NCBI GenBank assembly: GCA_905480285.1 | Contig: CAJQPT010000217.1 | Span: 1-48,941 of the forward strand | Source: an uncultured bacterium | GTDB taxonomy: Bacteria > Planctomycetota > UBA1135 > GCA-002686595 | Length of the DNA stretch: 48,941 nucleotides | Direction: 5' to 3' | Part shown: piece by piece, positions 34,441 to 43,525 of the stretch | Layout of the letters: each line of letters opens with the position of its first letter | Position numbering within the stretch: position 1 is the first letter of the stretch | Notes under the pieces: generated by a model | Told to the model about the DNA's origin: nothing | Seen by the model: the letters and a program-made list of their open reading frames with translations, nothing else | Databases searched by the model: none | Program-made: the position numbers and the translations under genes

Positions 34441-37400
34441 GGGTCGAAGCGCAGCCGGGTGCGCGTATCCCTTGAACCCTTCACGGTGACGCGCTTGCGC
34501 TCCGTGCGTCCGTCCTGAGCCCTCGCGGTGATGGTGTAGCGACCGGGGGGGAGCGGCCCGAACCGCTGCTCTGTGGTGGAGACGCCCTCGCCGAAGGACC
34601 TGAAGAGCTCGGTCCCGACGAGCCCGCTGACCTCACGGCCGTCGCTGTCCACGACCGTCACCTCGGCGCGGACTGGCGTGTCATCCTTCTCCACGGTGCG
34701 GACCACAAGGCTGCTCGCCTCATCGACCTCCAGTCGGACCTCGGTGTCCTGGCCGGCGCTGACGACCACGCCGTCCACGGTCTCGGAGGCCTGCCCATCG
34801 CCGCGCGCGGACACCACGTATGTGCCGGGGTTGACCCTGGAGTAAGAGAAGCGGCCGTCGCTTCCGCTGCGCACGGTGGAGATCGCGTCCACCGGGCGGC
34901 CCGAGGCTTCACGCACGAAGATCGTCGCGCCCGCGAGAGGCTCACCGTCCTTCCCGACCACCTGGCCGATGACTCGGCCGGGGCTCGAGAGCCGGACATT
35001 GACGCCGCCGGTCACGGACGTGGCGTTGACCTCGACGCCCTCGACCACGGCCACACCAAAGGCGTCTCCGGTGGAGCCACCGCCGCGGCCCCAGCCCCGG
35101 CTGCCCACCCGCAGGGCATAGGTGCCGGGGTCCAGGTCATCGAGCTCGTACCGCCCGTCTGCGTCGGTGGAGGCGGAGCGCGGGTCGAAGCGATTGAAGG
35201 AGAACGAGGTGCTCGGCTCCGCGGTCACTCGGATCCCGGCGGCGGGCCGGCCGTCGGAGTCCGTCACGCGCCCGGAGATGCCGCCCTCGGGGAGCTCGAG
35301 GTTCACGCGCTGCTCGCCGCTGCTCGGCACGTCAATGAGGAAGGCGTTGCGGCGGGACCCGCGCTCGACGGACACCAGATAGGCGCCCGGCCGGTCCAGC
35401 TCGATCCTGTAGGCGCCGGCCTGAACGTCCGCGCGCTTGAGGTTGGCGAAGAGGTCGCCGCCCTCGCGGGCGAAGGTGACGTTGCCGCCGTTGACCGCCA
35501 CCCCGCCGCGGGTGACCTCGCCCAGGACAACCACAGGGTCCCGTGGCTCGGCCCCGAGCTCCACGAAGACCTGGCCGCCGTCCTCGACCTGGACCTCCTG
35601 GCTGAGGTTCTGGGCCATGAGCTCGAAGAACGCGCTCTCGTCGCGGGCGCCCTCGAACGTCTTGAACATCTCGCGCTCCCCAGGGGACGCGTTCACGGTC
35701 CACTTACCCGGGGGGACGGTCTCGAAGGTGAAGCTCCCGGTGGAGTCGGTGGTCGCCGTCTCGGCGCCTCCGAACATGGCCATCGGGCCGCCTCCCTGGG
35801 CGTAGGTCACGCGCCGCCCGGCCCAGGGGCTGCCCTCTGCGTCGCGCACGATGCCGCTGATCCTCCCGCCGCGACGGAGCTCCAGCACCAGTCCTTCCGA
35901 CACCTCGCCGGCGACCACGTCGATGCTGGCGGGCTCCGACTTGGCCCACCCCTCGCCGGAGGCCTCGAAGGTCTGGGCTCCGGGCTGCATGTCTTCGATC
36001 TCGAACGTCCCGTCCTCGCCGGAGGTCACGCCTTGCTCACGACGGCCCCAGCCGCCGAAGCCGCCGCGGGCCTGGGCGCGGGCCACCGTGGCGCCCGCGA
36101 CAGGGGCGCCGCCCGGGCCCACCACGAGGCCACGAACGCTGCCGCGGCGCTGGAGCGTGAAGCGCGGCTCAGGGCCCGTCTGGGGGACGATGACGGTGCG
36201 GGTCTGATCCTCGGGAGCCGTGTAGCCGGACGCCCGGATGGAGACCTTCCAGGTCCCCGCGCTGAGGCCGGCGACCGAGAAGCGACCGTCCTCGGCCGAG
36301 GTGGTCTTTCGAACGCCGTCGCCCGCACCCGAGCGGGAGCTGTAGCCCTCGCGCGCGGCCCTGATCTCGAAGTCGGTCACGGGGTCGCCGGCATCGTCGA
36401 TCACCAGGCCGGAGAGGGTCAAGGTGGCCCGGAGGGTGAGCTCGACCGGCTCGCTCGAGCCGGGTTCGACGTCTTCTGCAATGGCGACCAGCTCGGTCGG
36501 CGGAGCGTCATCGCCCATGACCTCCGTTGTGGCCACGACCCTGACGGCTGACTCGGTCAGCGCGTCGAAGCGGAACCGGCCCTCTCCATCGGCCGTCGTC
36601 TCTTTTCGCTCGGAGCCTCGATTGCGGCCCCCCCAGAAGTTGCGTCGTCCCTCATCTCCGCCGGAGGAGGCGCGCGCCTGCTCCAGCCGGACCTTCGCCA
36701 TCGCCGCCGGGGAGCCGTCGGGCATGAGGACTGTGCCAGTGACGGACAGGCCGCGCACCATGGTGATGGTCGTCCCGGTGAGCGTCATTCCGTCCTCGAC
36801 CTCGACTCGCTCGGCGGTCTTGCCGCCGCGCCAGCCGTCGAGGTTCGCGGCGACGGAGTACTGCCCGGCGGAGAGGCCGAGGAGCTCGAACGCGCCGTCA
36901 CCGTCGCTGGTCGTTTCCCGCTCGGGGCTCCTTCCGCCGAACATCATGCCTCGCTGACCTGAGGCCTTGAGCGTGGCACCGGCGACGGGCATGCCGCCTT
37001 CATCGAGTACGCGTCCTGCAATGCGGCCGCCCGCGTTGAGCATCATCGGGCAGTTCGTTCTCGTGCCAGGGCTGAGGTCGAGTGCCTCGCTCCGCCCTGG
37101 CGCGAGCGTGGGGATGTCCACGCTCACGGTCAGGGTGAGATCCGGGCGCACGCCGCGGAACTCGAAGGCGAGATCTTCATTCAGCTCTGCCCGACGGTCC
37201 GTCCACCCCATCCCGCGTCCGCGGCCGCGGCTCATGGTGCCGCCCGAGAGGGACACCGTGCCGAAGCTGCCCTCATCGTCGGCCTCCAGCGCGGCACCGC
37301 CGGCCTGGACCACGCCTGTGACCCAGGCGCCGAGCTCCGGTTGGACGACGACACGATCCACGCCGGCAGCGAGGTCCACCTTGACCGGCTCAGCCAGGAA

Positions 37401-37985
37401 CAGGAAGCGGCCGTCGAGCTGGATCAGCCCTTCGCTCGCCTCGTTGTCGAAGCGGAGCTCCACCAGGCCCGACGGCGCGGCCTCGGAGACGCTCCAGAGC
37501 AGCCGGTCTTCGTCGCTGAACTCAGCGATGGAGCGCAGGGCCGAGGCGCCAGAAGAGCGCCTGCGGAAGCGCCGACGGACCCCCTCGTCGCGCCAGTTGA
37601 CATCCTCCGTCTCGACCTCGACCTCCGACCAGCCGATGAGTCGAAGCTCCTCGTCCATGGGCGCTCCGGCGGGGAGCTGGAGCTCGACGGTGACCACGCG
37701 GACGCGGTCGTCCTCCACGTTGGAGCTGGCGCTTAACCCGCCGAGGTCGATCACCTCGGGGGAGAGCTCCACGCTGGCGCGGGCCGCCTGGTTGCCGCTG
37801 AGGTCGGCCAGGGGTTGAGGGGCTCGCTCCGCGCGGTCGGCGGACGGGCTCGCGGCCCGAGCCACGTTGACGGACTCGTACCCGACGCTGTCCTCGGCGG
37901 CGCCTCCCCCGGAGAAAAAGAGGACGGCGGCGATGGCGGCCACGGCGGCGGCTGCAGCGAGCGCGAGGAGGGACTTTGTGTTCAT
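34428..37985 (-). CDS. Long membrane-anchored protein of carboxypeptidase-regulatory-like repeats
   Basis: The 1185-residue product has an N-terminal membrane anchor or uncleaved signal ('LLALAAAAAVAAIAAVLFF'). A beta-rich region follows, then roughly eight to ten repeats of the CarboxypepD_reg-like type. Each reads like 'G.I.GrV.d..G.PvaGAtv.a...... t.t..dG.F.l.gL.pG.y.v.a...G' (examples: 'GRIAGRVLDEGGMPVAGATL', 'GSVRGLVVGPGGAPVAGATV', 'GGISGRVTDSDGRPAAGIRV', 'GRVIGQVVGKDGEPLAGATI'). These form tandem prealbumin-like sandwiches outside the membrane, giving a long rod. I see no enzyme domain. The ATG at 37985 is preferred to one 23 codons earlier. The stop lies inside a tandem repeat. An inverted repeat (37999-38021) is just upstream of the start. 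Confidence 0.9.
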   Translation of the reverse strand: MNTKSLLALAAAAAVAAIAAVLFFSGGGAAEDSVGYESVNVARAASPSADRAERAPQPLADLSGNQAARASVELSPEVIDLGGLSASSNVEDDRVRVVTVELQLPAGAPMDEELRLIGWSEVEVETEDVNWRDEGVRRRFRRRSSGASALRSIAEFSDEDRLLWSVSEAAPSGLVELRFDNEASEGLIQLDGRFLFLAEPVKVDLAAGVDRVVVQPELGAWVTGVVQAGGAALEADDEGSFGTVSLSGGTMSRGRGRGMGWTDRRAELNEDLAFEFRGVRPDLTLTVSVDIPTLAPGRSEALDLSPGTRTNCPMMLNAGGRIAGRVLDEGGMPVAGATLKASGQRGMMFGGRSPERETTSDGDGAFELLGLSAGQYSVAANLDGWRGGKTAERVEVEDGMTLTGTTITMVRGLSVTGTVLMPDGSPAAMAKVRLEQARASSGGDEGRRNFWGGRNRGSERKETTADGEGRFRFDALTESAVRVVATTEVMGDDAPPTELVAIAEDVEPGSSEPVELTLRATLTLSGLVIDDAGDPVTDFEIRAAREGYSSRSGAGDGVRKTTSAEDGRFSVAGLSAGTWKVSIRASGYTAPEDQTRTVIVPQTGPEPRFTLQRRGSVRGLVVGPGGAPVAGATVARAQARGGFGGWGRREQGVTSGEDGTFEIEDMQPGAQTFEASGEGWAKSEPASIDVVAGEVSEGLVLELRRGGRISGIVRDAEGSPWAGRRVTYAQGGGPMAMFGGAETATTDSTGSFTFETVPPGKWTVNASPGEREMFKTFEGARDESAFFELMAQNLSQEVQVEDGGQVFVELGAEPRDPVVVLGEVTRGGVAVNGGNVTFAREGGDLFANLKRADVQAGAYRIELDRPGAYLVSVERGSRRNAFLIDVPSSGEQRVNLELPEGGISGRVTDSDGRPAAGIRVTAEPSTSFSFNRFDPRSASTDADGRYELDDLDPGTYALRVGSRGWGRGGGSTGDAFGVAVVEGVEVNATSVTGGVNVRLSSPGRVIGQVVGKDGEPLAGATIFVREASGRPVDAISTVRSGSDGRFSYSRVNPGTYVVSARGDGQASETVDGVVVSAGQDTEVRLEVDEASSLVVRTVEKDDTPVRAEVTVVDSDGREVSGLVGTELFRSFGEGVSTTEQRFGPLPPGRYTITARAQDGRTERKRVTVKGSRDTRTRLRFDPVGE

Positions 37986-38347
37986 CAGTAGCTCGGAGGG
38001 CGGATCTGCGACAGATTCGCCGCGGAGGGGGGAGCAGCGGCAACATTCATGCAAATCCCTGGCGATGCCGCGGGGCGGTGATCCGCATCGATCATGGAGG
38101 CAGTCCGGGCTCTGCTCTGTAAGATCTTCGGCCCCGCATGCCCTTCAGGTCTCGACCTGGCGCCGGCGCCCGGTCTCCCCCGATGGGCCCGGTCGGACCG
38201 GTCCGGCCGGTTCGCCTGATCCGCTCGGTTCGCCTGATCCGCTCGGTTCGCCTGATCCACCCGGTTCGCCTGACCCACCCGGTTCGCCTGACCTACCCGG
38301 TCCACCCGGTCGGGCGGGGGCCACGACCCATTCCCACGCCTAGCTTC
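37986..38347. other. Divergent spacer with inverted repeat and tandem repeats
   Basis: This 362-bp gap lies between two divergent genes. It holds an inverted repeat at 37999-38021 (GGCG.ATCTG/CAGAT.CGCC) 14 bases before the minus-strand ATG, where it could mask ribosome binding. A possible -10 box TAAGAT lies at 38120-38125 for the plus-strand gene, without a clear -35. The 18-bp array at 38209-38298 follows. No gene is supported. Confidence 0.5.
38209..38298 (+). repeat. Five 18-bp tandem repeats upstream of the carboxylase gene
   Basis: Five exact-length units (ggttcgcctgatccgctc and variants) run head to tail. The first 12 positions are conserved in units 1-3, with one T-to-C change in units 4-5; the last 6-7 vary. 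A truncated unit (ggtccacccggtc) follows. The array ends 49 bases before the ATG and so probably lies in the 5' untranslated region. It stays open in the frame of the gene, so read-through from an upstream ATG (38138) would add repeated Val-Arg-Leu-Ile/Thr residues. I consider that extension unlikely. Confidence 0.9.
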
Positions 38348-39928
38348 ATGACCACCGAATCCACCGCGAGCACGTCTGACGCCGCCAAGGACCCCGTCCA
38401 GAGACTCCGTGAGGCCCGCGAGCAGAGCCTGGTGGGGGGGGGAGAGAAGCGGATCGCTGCCCAGCACGCCAAGGGCAAGATGACGGCCCGGGAGCGCATC
38501 GACTTCCTCGTGGACGAGGGCTCGTTCATCGAGCTCGACCGGTTCGTGACGCATCGCTGCACGGACTTCGACATGGACGAGCAGAAGATTCTGGGCGATG
38601 GGGTGGTGACCGGGCACGCGAGGATCGACGGCCGCCCCGTCTACCTCTTCAGCCAGGACTTCACCGTCTTCGGCGGGAGCCTCTCGGAGACCCACGCCGA
38701 GAAGATCTGCAAGGTCATGGACCTCGCGCTGAAGGTGGGGGTGCCGGTCATCGGGCTGAACGACTCCGGCGGCGCGCGCATCCAGGAGGGCGTCCAGAGC
38801 CTCGGCGGCTACGCGGAGATCTTCTGGCGCAACACCCAGGCCTCGGGCGTCATCCCGCAGCTCTCTGGCGTGCTCGGCCCGTGCGCTGGGGGCGCCGTGT
38901 ACAGCCCCGCGCTGACCGACTTCATCGCCATGGTGGAGGGCAACTCCTACATGCACATCACGGGGCCTGACGTCGTGAAGACGGTCACCCACGAGGAGGT
39001 GACCAGCGAGGACCTGGGCGGCGCCTCGGTCCACAGCGCCAAGTCGGGCGTGGCGCACTTCGCGACCCCCGACGACAAGAGCTGCCTCCTCTTGCTCCGC
39101 AAGCTCCTCTCGTACCTGCCCCTGAACAACGCCGAGGATCCGCCCTTCGTGCCGACGGAGGACCCCTCGGATCGTGAGGATCCGGGCCTGGATTCGATCG
39201 TCCCCGAGGACCCGCAGAAGCCGTACGACATGCGGCAGGTCCTCGACAAGGTCCTCGATGAGGGGTCCTGGTTCGAGGTCCAGGAGGGCTGGGCGCAGAA
39301 CCTGCTGGTGGGCTTCGGCCGGCTCGGCGGCCGCGTCGTCGGCATCGTCGCGAACCAACCCTCGGTGCTCGCGGGCTGCCTCGACAGCGAGGCCAGCGAG
39401 AAGGGCGCCCGCTTCATCCGCTTCTGCGACGCCTTCAACATCCCGATCGTCACCTTCGAGGACGTGCCCGGGTTCCTGCCGGGGACGGACCAGGAGCACG
39501 GCGGCATCATCCGGCGGGGCGCCAAGCTCCTCTACGCCTACTGCGAGGCCTCGGTCCCGCTGCTGACCGTGATCACCCGCAAGGCCTATGGCGGCGCCTA
39601 TGACGTGATGGCTTCAAAGCACATCCGCTCGGACGTCAACATCGCCTGGCCTGGCGCCATGGTGGCGGTGATGGGGGCGGCTGGGGCTGCCAAGATCATC
39701 CACCGGCGCGAGATTCAGGCGGCCGACGACCCCGCGGCGCTCGAGGCGCAGCGGGCCGCAGAGTACGACGAGACGTTCAACAACCCGTACCGGGCCGCGG
39801 CGCGCGGCTTTGTGGATGACGTCATCGAGGCCTCGAAGACGCGTCCTTACCTCATCCGATCGATGGAGCTGCTCCGGACGAAGAAGGAGAACCGACCCGT
39901 GCGCAAGCACGGCAATATCCCCCTCTGA
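38348..39928 (+). CDS. Acyl-CoA carboxylase, carboxyltransferase beta subunit (propionyl-/methylcrotonyl-CoA type)
   Basis: The 526-residue product matches the biotin-dependent carboxyltransferase family in length and motifs: '[21 protein letters not shown]', '[19 protein letters not shown]', '[17 protein letters not shown]', '[16 protein letters not shown]', '[27 protein letters not shown]', '[16 protein letters not shown]'. It transfers carboxyl from carboxybiotin to an acyl-CoA. 'FLPGTDQE' and the overall length favour propionyl-CoA carboxylase (PccB). No biotin carboxylase alpha subunit is adjacent. The ATG at 38348 is chosen because upstream sequence is repeats. Confidence 0.95.
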   Translation: MTTESTASTSDAAKDPVQRLREAREQSLVGGGEKRIAAQHAKGKMTARERIDFLVDEGSFIELDRFVTHRCTDFDMDEQKILGDGVVTGHARIDGRPVYLFSQDFTVFGGSLSETHAEKICKVMDLALKVGVPVIGLNDSGGARIQEGVQSLGGYAEIFWRNTQASGVIPQLSGVLGPCAGGAVYSPALTDFIAMVEGNSYMHITGPDVVKTVTHEEVTSEDLGGASVHSAKSGVAHFATPDDKSCLLLLRKLLSYLPLNNAEDPPFVPTEDPSDREDPGLDSIVPEDPQKPYDMRQVLDKVLDEGSWFEVQEGWAQNLLVGFGRLGGRVVGIVANQPSVLAGCLDSEASEKGARFIRFCDAFNIPIVTFEDVPGFLPGTDQEHGGIIRRGAKLLYAYCEASVPLLTVITRKAYGGAYDVMASKHIRSDVNIAWPGAMVAVMGAAGAAKIIHRREIQAADDPAALEAQRAAEYDETFNNPYRAAARGFVDDVIEASKTRPYLIRSMELLRTKKENRPVRKHGNIPL

Positions 39929-40049
39929 TCGACTCTGGCTCCCCTCGGACGGGTTTTCCACGGATCCCCGACCCCCGTCCACGAGCTCCAGGGCTAACCT
40001 CTCGCGCTTGCGCCCCCTCCCTCCGAAACCCGGGGGCCGCACCACCGAC

Positions 40050-40271
40050 ATGGACCTGACTCTTCCGCAGCGCCTCCAGCAGTCCGTTCAGGGCTCGTTC
40101 CACAAGACCGCTCTCCTCCAGAAGCGAGTCCGTGAGCTGATCCGTGGCGCCTCGCCGCTGATCGAGACGCGCGAGACCAACCCGATCAAGATCGCCTTCC
40201 TGGAGATGGAGCGCGGTCTCATCGAGCTGATCCCGGACGAGGAGAGCCAGGCGCCGCCGACCTCGCTCTGA
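40050..40271 (+). CDS. rpoZ: RNA polymerase omega subunit
   Basis: The 73-residue product contains 'FHKTALLQKRVRELIRGASPLIETRETNPIKIAFLEMERGLIELI', the compact omega pattern ('.LT.L..KR...L..G..pl......np..iAl.Ei..G.i'). Omega folds around the C-terminal tail of beta-prime and aids polymerase assembly. It stands 10 bases before lpxK. The usual bacterial neighbour gmk is absent. Short length makes the call slightly less certain than for larger genes. Confidence 0.8.
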   Translation: MDLTLPQRLQQSVQGSFHKTALLQKRVRELIRGASPLIETRETNPIKIAFLEMERGLIELIPDEESQAPPTSL

Positions 40272-40281
40272 GGTCGCCACC

Positions 40282-41421
40282 TTGCCGGCCGAGCAGGTGA
40301 CCTCCGCGTCCCGTCCTCGTCGCCACGACGGGCTCCTCGCCGAGCGCGGTGGATGGCCGGAGTTGCTCTGGATCCCGGCGCTGCTCTTCGGAGCCATCGC
40401 GCGGCTCAGGTCGATGATGTACGCGCGGCGTGCGCGGCCCGTCTTTGAGGTCGGCGCCCCGGTCGTCAGCGTGGGGAACCTCGCCGCGGGTGGGACGGGC
40501 AAGACCCCCATGATCGCCTGGCTCGCCGAGCGGCTCCGCGAGCGCGGGCTCCGGGCGGGCATCGTGTCCCGAGGCTACGGGGCCGAGGAACGCGGGGGCG
40601 TGCAGGCCCCCAACGACGAGGCGCGGATGCTTGCTGAGATGCTCCCCGACGTTCCGCACGTGCAGGATCGAGATCGGGTCCGCGCGGCGACACAGCTCGT
40701 GGACCGCGGCCTCGACGTCATCTTGATGGACGACGGCTTCCAGCACCGCCGGCTCGCGAGGGACGTGGACCTCGTGCTGATCGACAGCCTGCGCCCGTTC
40801 GGTCTGCCGGCTCCCGCGAATGGTGGGTTGCCCGTTGAGGCGCCGATTCCCCGCGGGCTGATGCGTGAGCCGTTGAGCGCGCTCGGCCGAGCATCTGCGG
40901 TGGTGCTGACTCGCGTGGACGCCGTGGACGAGGCGACCCTGGAGCGACTGGAGCGGCGGATCGAGCGGGCCGCGCCAGGGATGCCGGTGCTCCAGGCGCG
41001 GCATGCTCCGGTGGCCTATCGAGAGGCTGGCGATCCGGATCGTACGAGGCACCCGCTGCATCAACTGGAGGGGCTCGAGGTGGACCTGGTCAGCGGGATC
41101 GGGAACCCGGGCGCCTTCGAGGCCACGGCGCGAGGCCTTGGCGTGCGCGTCCACTCGCACCGGCGGTTCCCCGATCACCACTCCTTTGCACCGGGGGACC
41201 TCGACGGGCTCGGCGTCGAGCGGGCGGTCCTGACCACCGCGAAGGATGCCGCACGCCTGGACGGGCTCCCCGAGGTGGACGCCCCTGGGCGTCTGCTCAT
41301 CCTGGAGGTGGAGCTGAACGTCAGCCGGGGCAGGCCCATTCTGGACGCGCTGCTCGACACCCTGCCGCCGACCCAGAGGGCTCGCGAGCGCGCGTCGATC
41401 CACGAGGGCCTCCATGGGTGA
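40282..41421 (+). CDS. lpxK: Tetraacyldisaccharide 4'-kinase
   Basis: The 379-residue product shows the LpxK P-loop 'VVSVGNLAAGGTGKTPMIAWLAERL', 'AGIVSRGYG', 'VILMDDGFQHRRLARDVDLVLID' and 'RFPDHHSFAPGDLDGL'. It phosphorylates the 4' position of the lipid A precursor at the inner-membrane face. TTG start. The end overlaps the acyltransferase gene by 8 bases, so both lipid A steps are coupled. Confidence 0.96.
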   Translation: MPAEQVTSASRPRRHDGLLAERGGWPELLWIPALLFGAIARLRSMMYARRARPVFEVGAPVVSVGNLAAGGTGKTPMIAWLAERLRERGLRAGIVSRGYGAEERGGVQAPNDEARMLAEMLPDVPHVQDRDRVRAATQLVDRGLDVILMDDGFQHRRLARDVDLVLIDSLRPFGLPAPANGGLPVEAPIPRGLMREPLSALGRASAVVLTRVDAVDEATLERLERRIERAAPGMPVLQARHAPVAYREAGDPDRTRHPLHQLEGLEVDLVSGIGNPGAFEATARGLGVRVHSHRRFPDHHSFAPGDLDGLGVERAVLTTAKDAARLDGLPEVDAPGRLLILEVELNVSRGRPILDALLDTLPPTQRARERASIHEGLHG

Positions 41422-42484
41422 GGCGCCTCGATCCGCGGGCTCAACGTCGCCGCTGGAACATGTCCGTCGGTTCGATGATCGGCGGCTCCTCACGCAGGAG
41501 ACCAGCTGGCCTGTGGAGGTCCCGCCGTTCGAAGACGGGCGCTTCCATAGCCCGAAGCACCGAGCCCTGCAGCTGCTCATGAAGGCGGCGCAGGGGACCG
41601 CGCTCCGTCTCCCCGGTCCTCTCCAGCGGGGACTCGTGGCGTCCCTTGCCGGAGCGGGGCGCGCCCTGGACAAGCGCCACACGCGGGCGGCGGAGGACTA
41701 CATCAGGGCTGCGCTGCCTCTGGCGACCGACCCCGAGGTCGACCTGCTGGTTGCCCAGGCGTGGAGGCACCTGTTGCGGATCGCCCTCGTGGCGGTGGGC
41801 GTGGACCGTCATGTGATGGGGGGGCGCCTGGGGGACCACTACGAGATCAAGGCCTGTCCCGAGGCGCTCGACGTGCTCGAGCGACCGGGCGGTGCCATCA
41901 TGCTGTCCGCCCACGTCGGCTTCTGGGAGGCATGTTGCCCTGCCATTGTCGGGATGGGGTGGGGCCCGTCCTACGGCGTCGGCAAGGCGCCGCGGAACGA
42001 CTTCGTGGCCCGCGACCTCGAGCGCGCGAGGGAGAGCCAGGGGATGCGCGTGATCCCCCGACGTGGGGCCATGGCGGCCGTGCCGGCGGCCGTCCGCGCG
42101 GGGGCCTCCGTGGGGATGTTGCTGGACCACCGCCCGCGGAGGAAGCCGATCTACGCGCCGTTCTTCGGGCGGCTGGCGGCCTGTGATCGGAGCGCCGGCG
42201 TCCTCCTCCGGCGGGTCAAGGCGCCGCTCGTGTTCTACGCCTGCTACTCGGCGAAGGGGACGGACGCCCTGGACTCATGGCGCTTCGAGCTCCGGCTTCC
42301 CGCGGTCATCGAGCCCGAGGAGCTCGCAGGGCTTGACCCTGAGTCGATCGCAGCGCGCATCAATTCCGAACTCGAACGGCTCATTCTTCATCGACCCGAG
42401 GAGGCCTTTTGGCTCCATGACCGCTTCCGGGGGGCCCCCGACAAAGCTCCGGGTGATTCCGAGGACGAATCCCGCCGCGCCTGA
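41414..42484 (+). CDS. Lysophospholipid/lipid A acyltransferase, LpxL (HtrB) family
   Basis: The 356-residue product has the LpxL-type core. The catalytic H-X4-E lies at His167-Glu172 ('SAHVGFWE'), followed by 'IPRRGAMAAVPAAVRAGASVGMLLDHRP' and 'PAVIEPEELAGLDPESIAARINSELERLI'. It probably adds a secondary acyl chain to Kdo-lipid A at the inner membrane. An N-terminal extension of about 45 residues precedes the usual start. It directly follows and overlaps lpxK, supporting a lipid A role. Confidence 0.92.
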   Translation: MGEAPRSAGSTSPLEHVRRFDDRRLLTQETSWPVEVPPFEDGRFHSPKHRALQLLMKAAQGTALRLPGPLQRGLVASLAGAGRALDKRHTRAAEDYIRAALPLATDPEVDLLVAQAWRHLLRIALVAVGVDRHVMGGRLGDHYEIKACPEALDVLERPGGAIMLSAHVGFWEACCPAIVGMGWGPSYGVGKAPRNDFVARDLERARESQGMRVIPRRGAMAAVPAAVRAGASVGMLLDHRPRRKPIYAPFFGRLAACDRSAGVLLRRVKAPLVFYACYSAKGTDALDSWRFELRLPAVIEPEELAGLDPESIAARINSELERLILHRPEEAFWLHDRFRGAPDKAPGDSEDESRRA

Positions 42485-42538
42485 TGACCTTGGCCCCCTC
42501 AGCCCGGCAAACTGTGCCGAGCTAGGACCCCGCGAACC

Positions 42539-43525
42539 ATGAGCGAGAGCAAGCACCCCTTCCCGCAGATGCGGGACCTCGAGCTGTACGCGCTGGAGGA
42601 CAGAGAGAGCCTCGTCGAGGTCGGAGACTTCTGCCAGGTTCCCGAGCCCGTGGCGGGCTTTGAAGGCTTCGTGGACTCCCTGCCGGACATCTACGCCGGG
42701 ACGGACTTCAAGAGCCTGGTGGGTCGCATCCTCCGCGCGCGGGTTGCGGGCAAGCCCGTGGTGATGGCCATGGGGGCCCACGTCCTGAAGGTCGGCCTCG
42801 CGCCGCTGATCATCGACCTCATGGAGCGGGGGGTGGTGACCCACGTTGCCCTCAACTCGGCCGGGGCGATCCATGACTTCGAGATCGCGACCGCGGGGAA
42901 GACCTCCGAACGGGTCGATACCCAGCTCCCTGCGGGCCAGTTTGGGTTTGCGGATGAGACGGGCCTTGGCCTCGCCGAGGCCGCGCGACGCGGGGCCCGA
43001 TGTGAGGGGGCGGACGAGCCAGGACTCGGACGGGGGCTCGGTCGGATGCTGCTCGAGCGTGCGCCGGAGCACCTCGCCCTGAGCGTCCCTGCGACGGCCG
43101 TTCGCCTCGGCCTGGGGGTGACCTGTCACCCGTCCATCGGGGCGGACATCGTTCACATGCACCCCGCTTGCGACGGCGCGGACCTCGGCGCAGCGGCGCT
43201 GGCGGACTTCCACCACGTTTGCCGAACCGTGTCGGAGCTGGCGGCGGATCCCGGCTCGGAGGCCGGCGGAGTCTGGCTCAATGTGGGCTGCGCCGTGATC
43301 CTCCCCGAGGTCTTCCTGAAGGCCGTCAGCGTCGCCATCAACCTCGGCGTGGACCTCGCGGCGATGACCACGGGCAACCTGGACATGATCCGGCAGTACC
43401 GCGCAGAGACCAACGTCGTGCGCCGGCCTCCCGGTGACGGCTTCACGCTCGTCGGGCAACACGAGCTGCTCCTCCCGCTCCTGCGTATGGCGATCATCAG
43501 CAAGCTGGAGGGCGGCCGGGTCTGA
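42539..43525 (+). CDS. Deoxyhypusine-synthase-like protein of unknown function in the LPS cluster
   Basis: The 328-residue product has 'GKPVVMAMGAHVLKVGLAPLIIDLMERGVVTHVALNSAGAIHDFEIA', 'GKTSERVDTQL', 'HPSIGADIVHMHPACDGADLG', 'WLNVGCAVILPEVFLKAVSVAINLG' and 'HELLLPLLRMAIISKLEGG'. The arrangement resembles bacterial proteins annotated as deoxyhypusine synthase family, which share an NAD-binding Rossmann-like core. Bacteria lack eIF5A, so hypusine formation is not expected. I recall similar proteins beside heptose genes in other Gram-negative phyla, but cannot verify this here. Its stop overlaps the hldE start by one base (TGATG), indicating coupled translation and a possible link to LPS-core sugar supply. 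Confidence 0.8.
   Translation: MSESKHPFPQMRDLELYALEDRESLVEVGDFCQVPEPVAGFEGFVDSLPDIYAGTDFKSLVGRILRARVAGKPVVMAMGAHVLKVGLAPLIIDLMERGVVTHVALNSAGAIHDFEIATAGKTSERVDTQLPAGQFGFADETGLGLAEAARRGARCEGADEPGLGRGLGRMLLERAPEHLALSVPATAVRLGLGVTCHPSIGADIVHMHPACDGADLGAAALADFHHVCRTVSELAADPGSEAGGVWLNVGCAVILPEVFLKAVSVAINLGVDLAAMTTGNLDMIRQYRAETNVVRRPPGDGFTLVGQHELLLPLLRMAIISKLEGGRV

Noticed and set aside
38138-38347. N-terminal extension of the acyl-CoA carboxylase through the 18-bp repeats
   Set aside because: The extension is low-complexity repeat, and family members begin near the ATG at 38348. I keep the extension only as an alternative.
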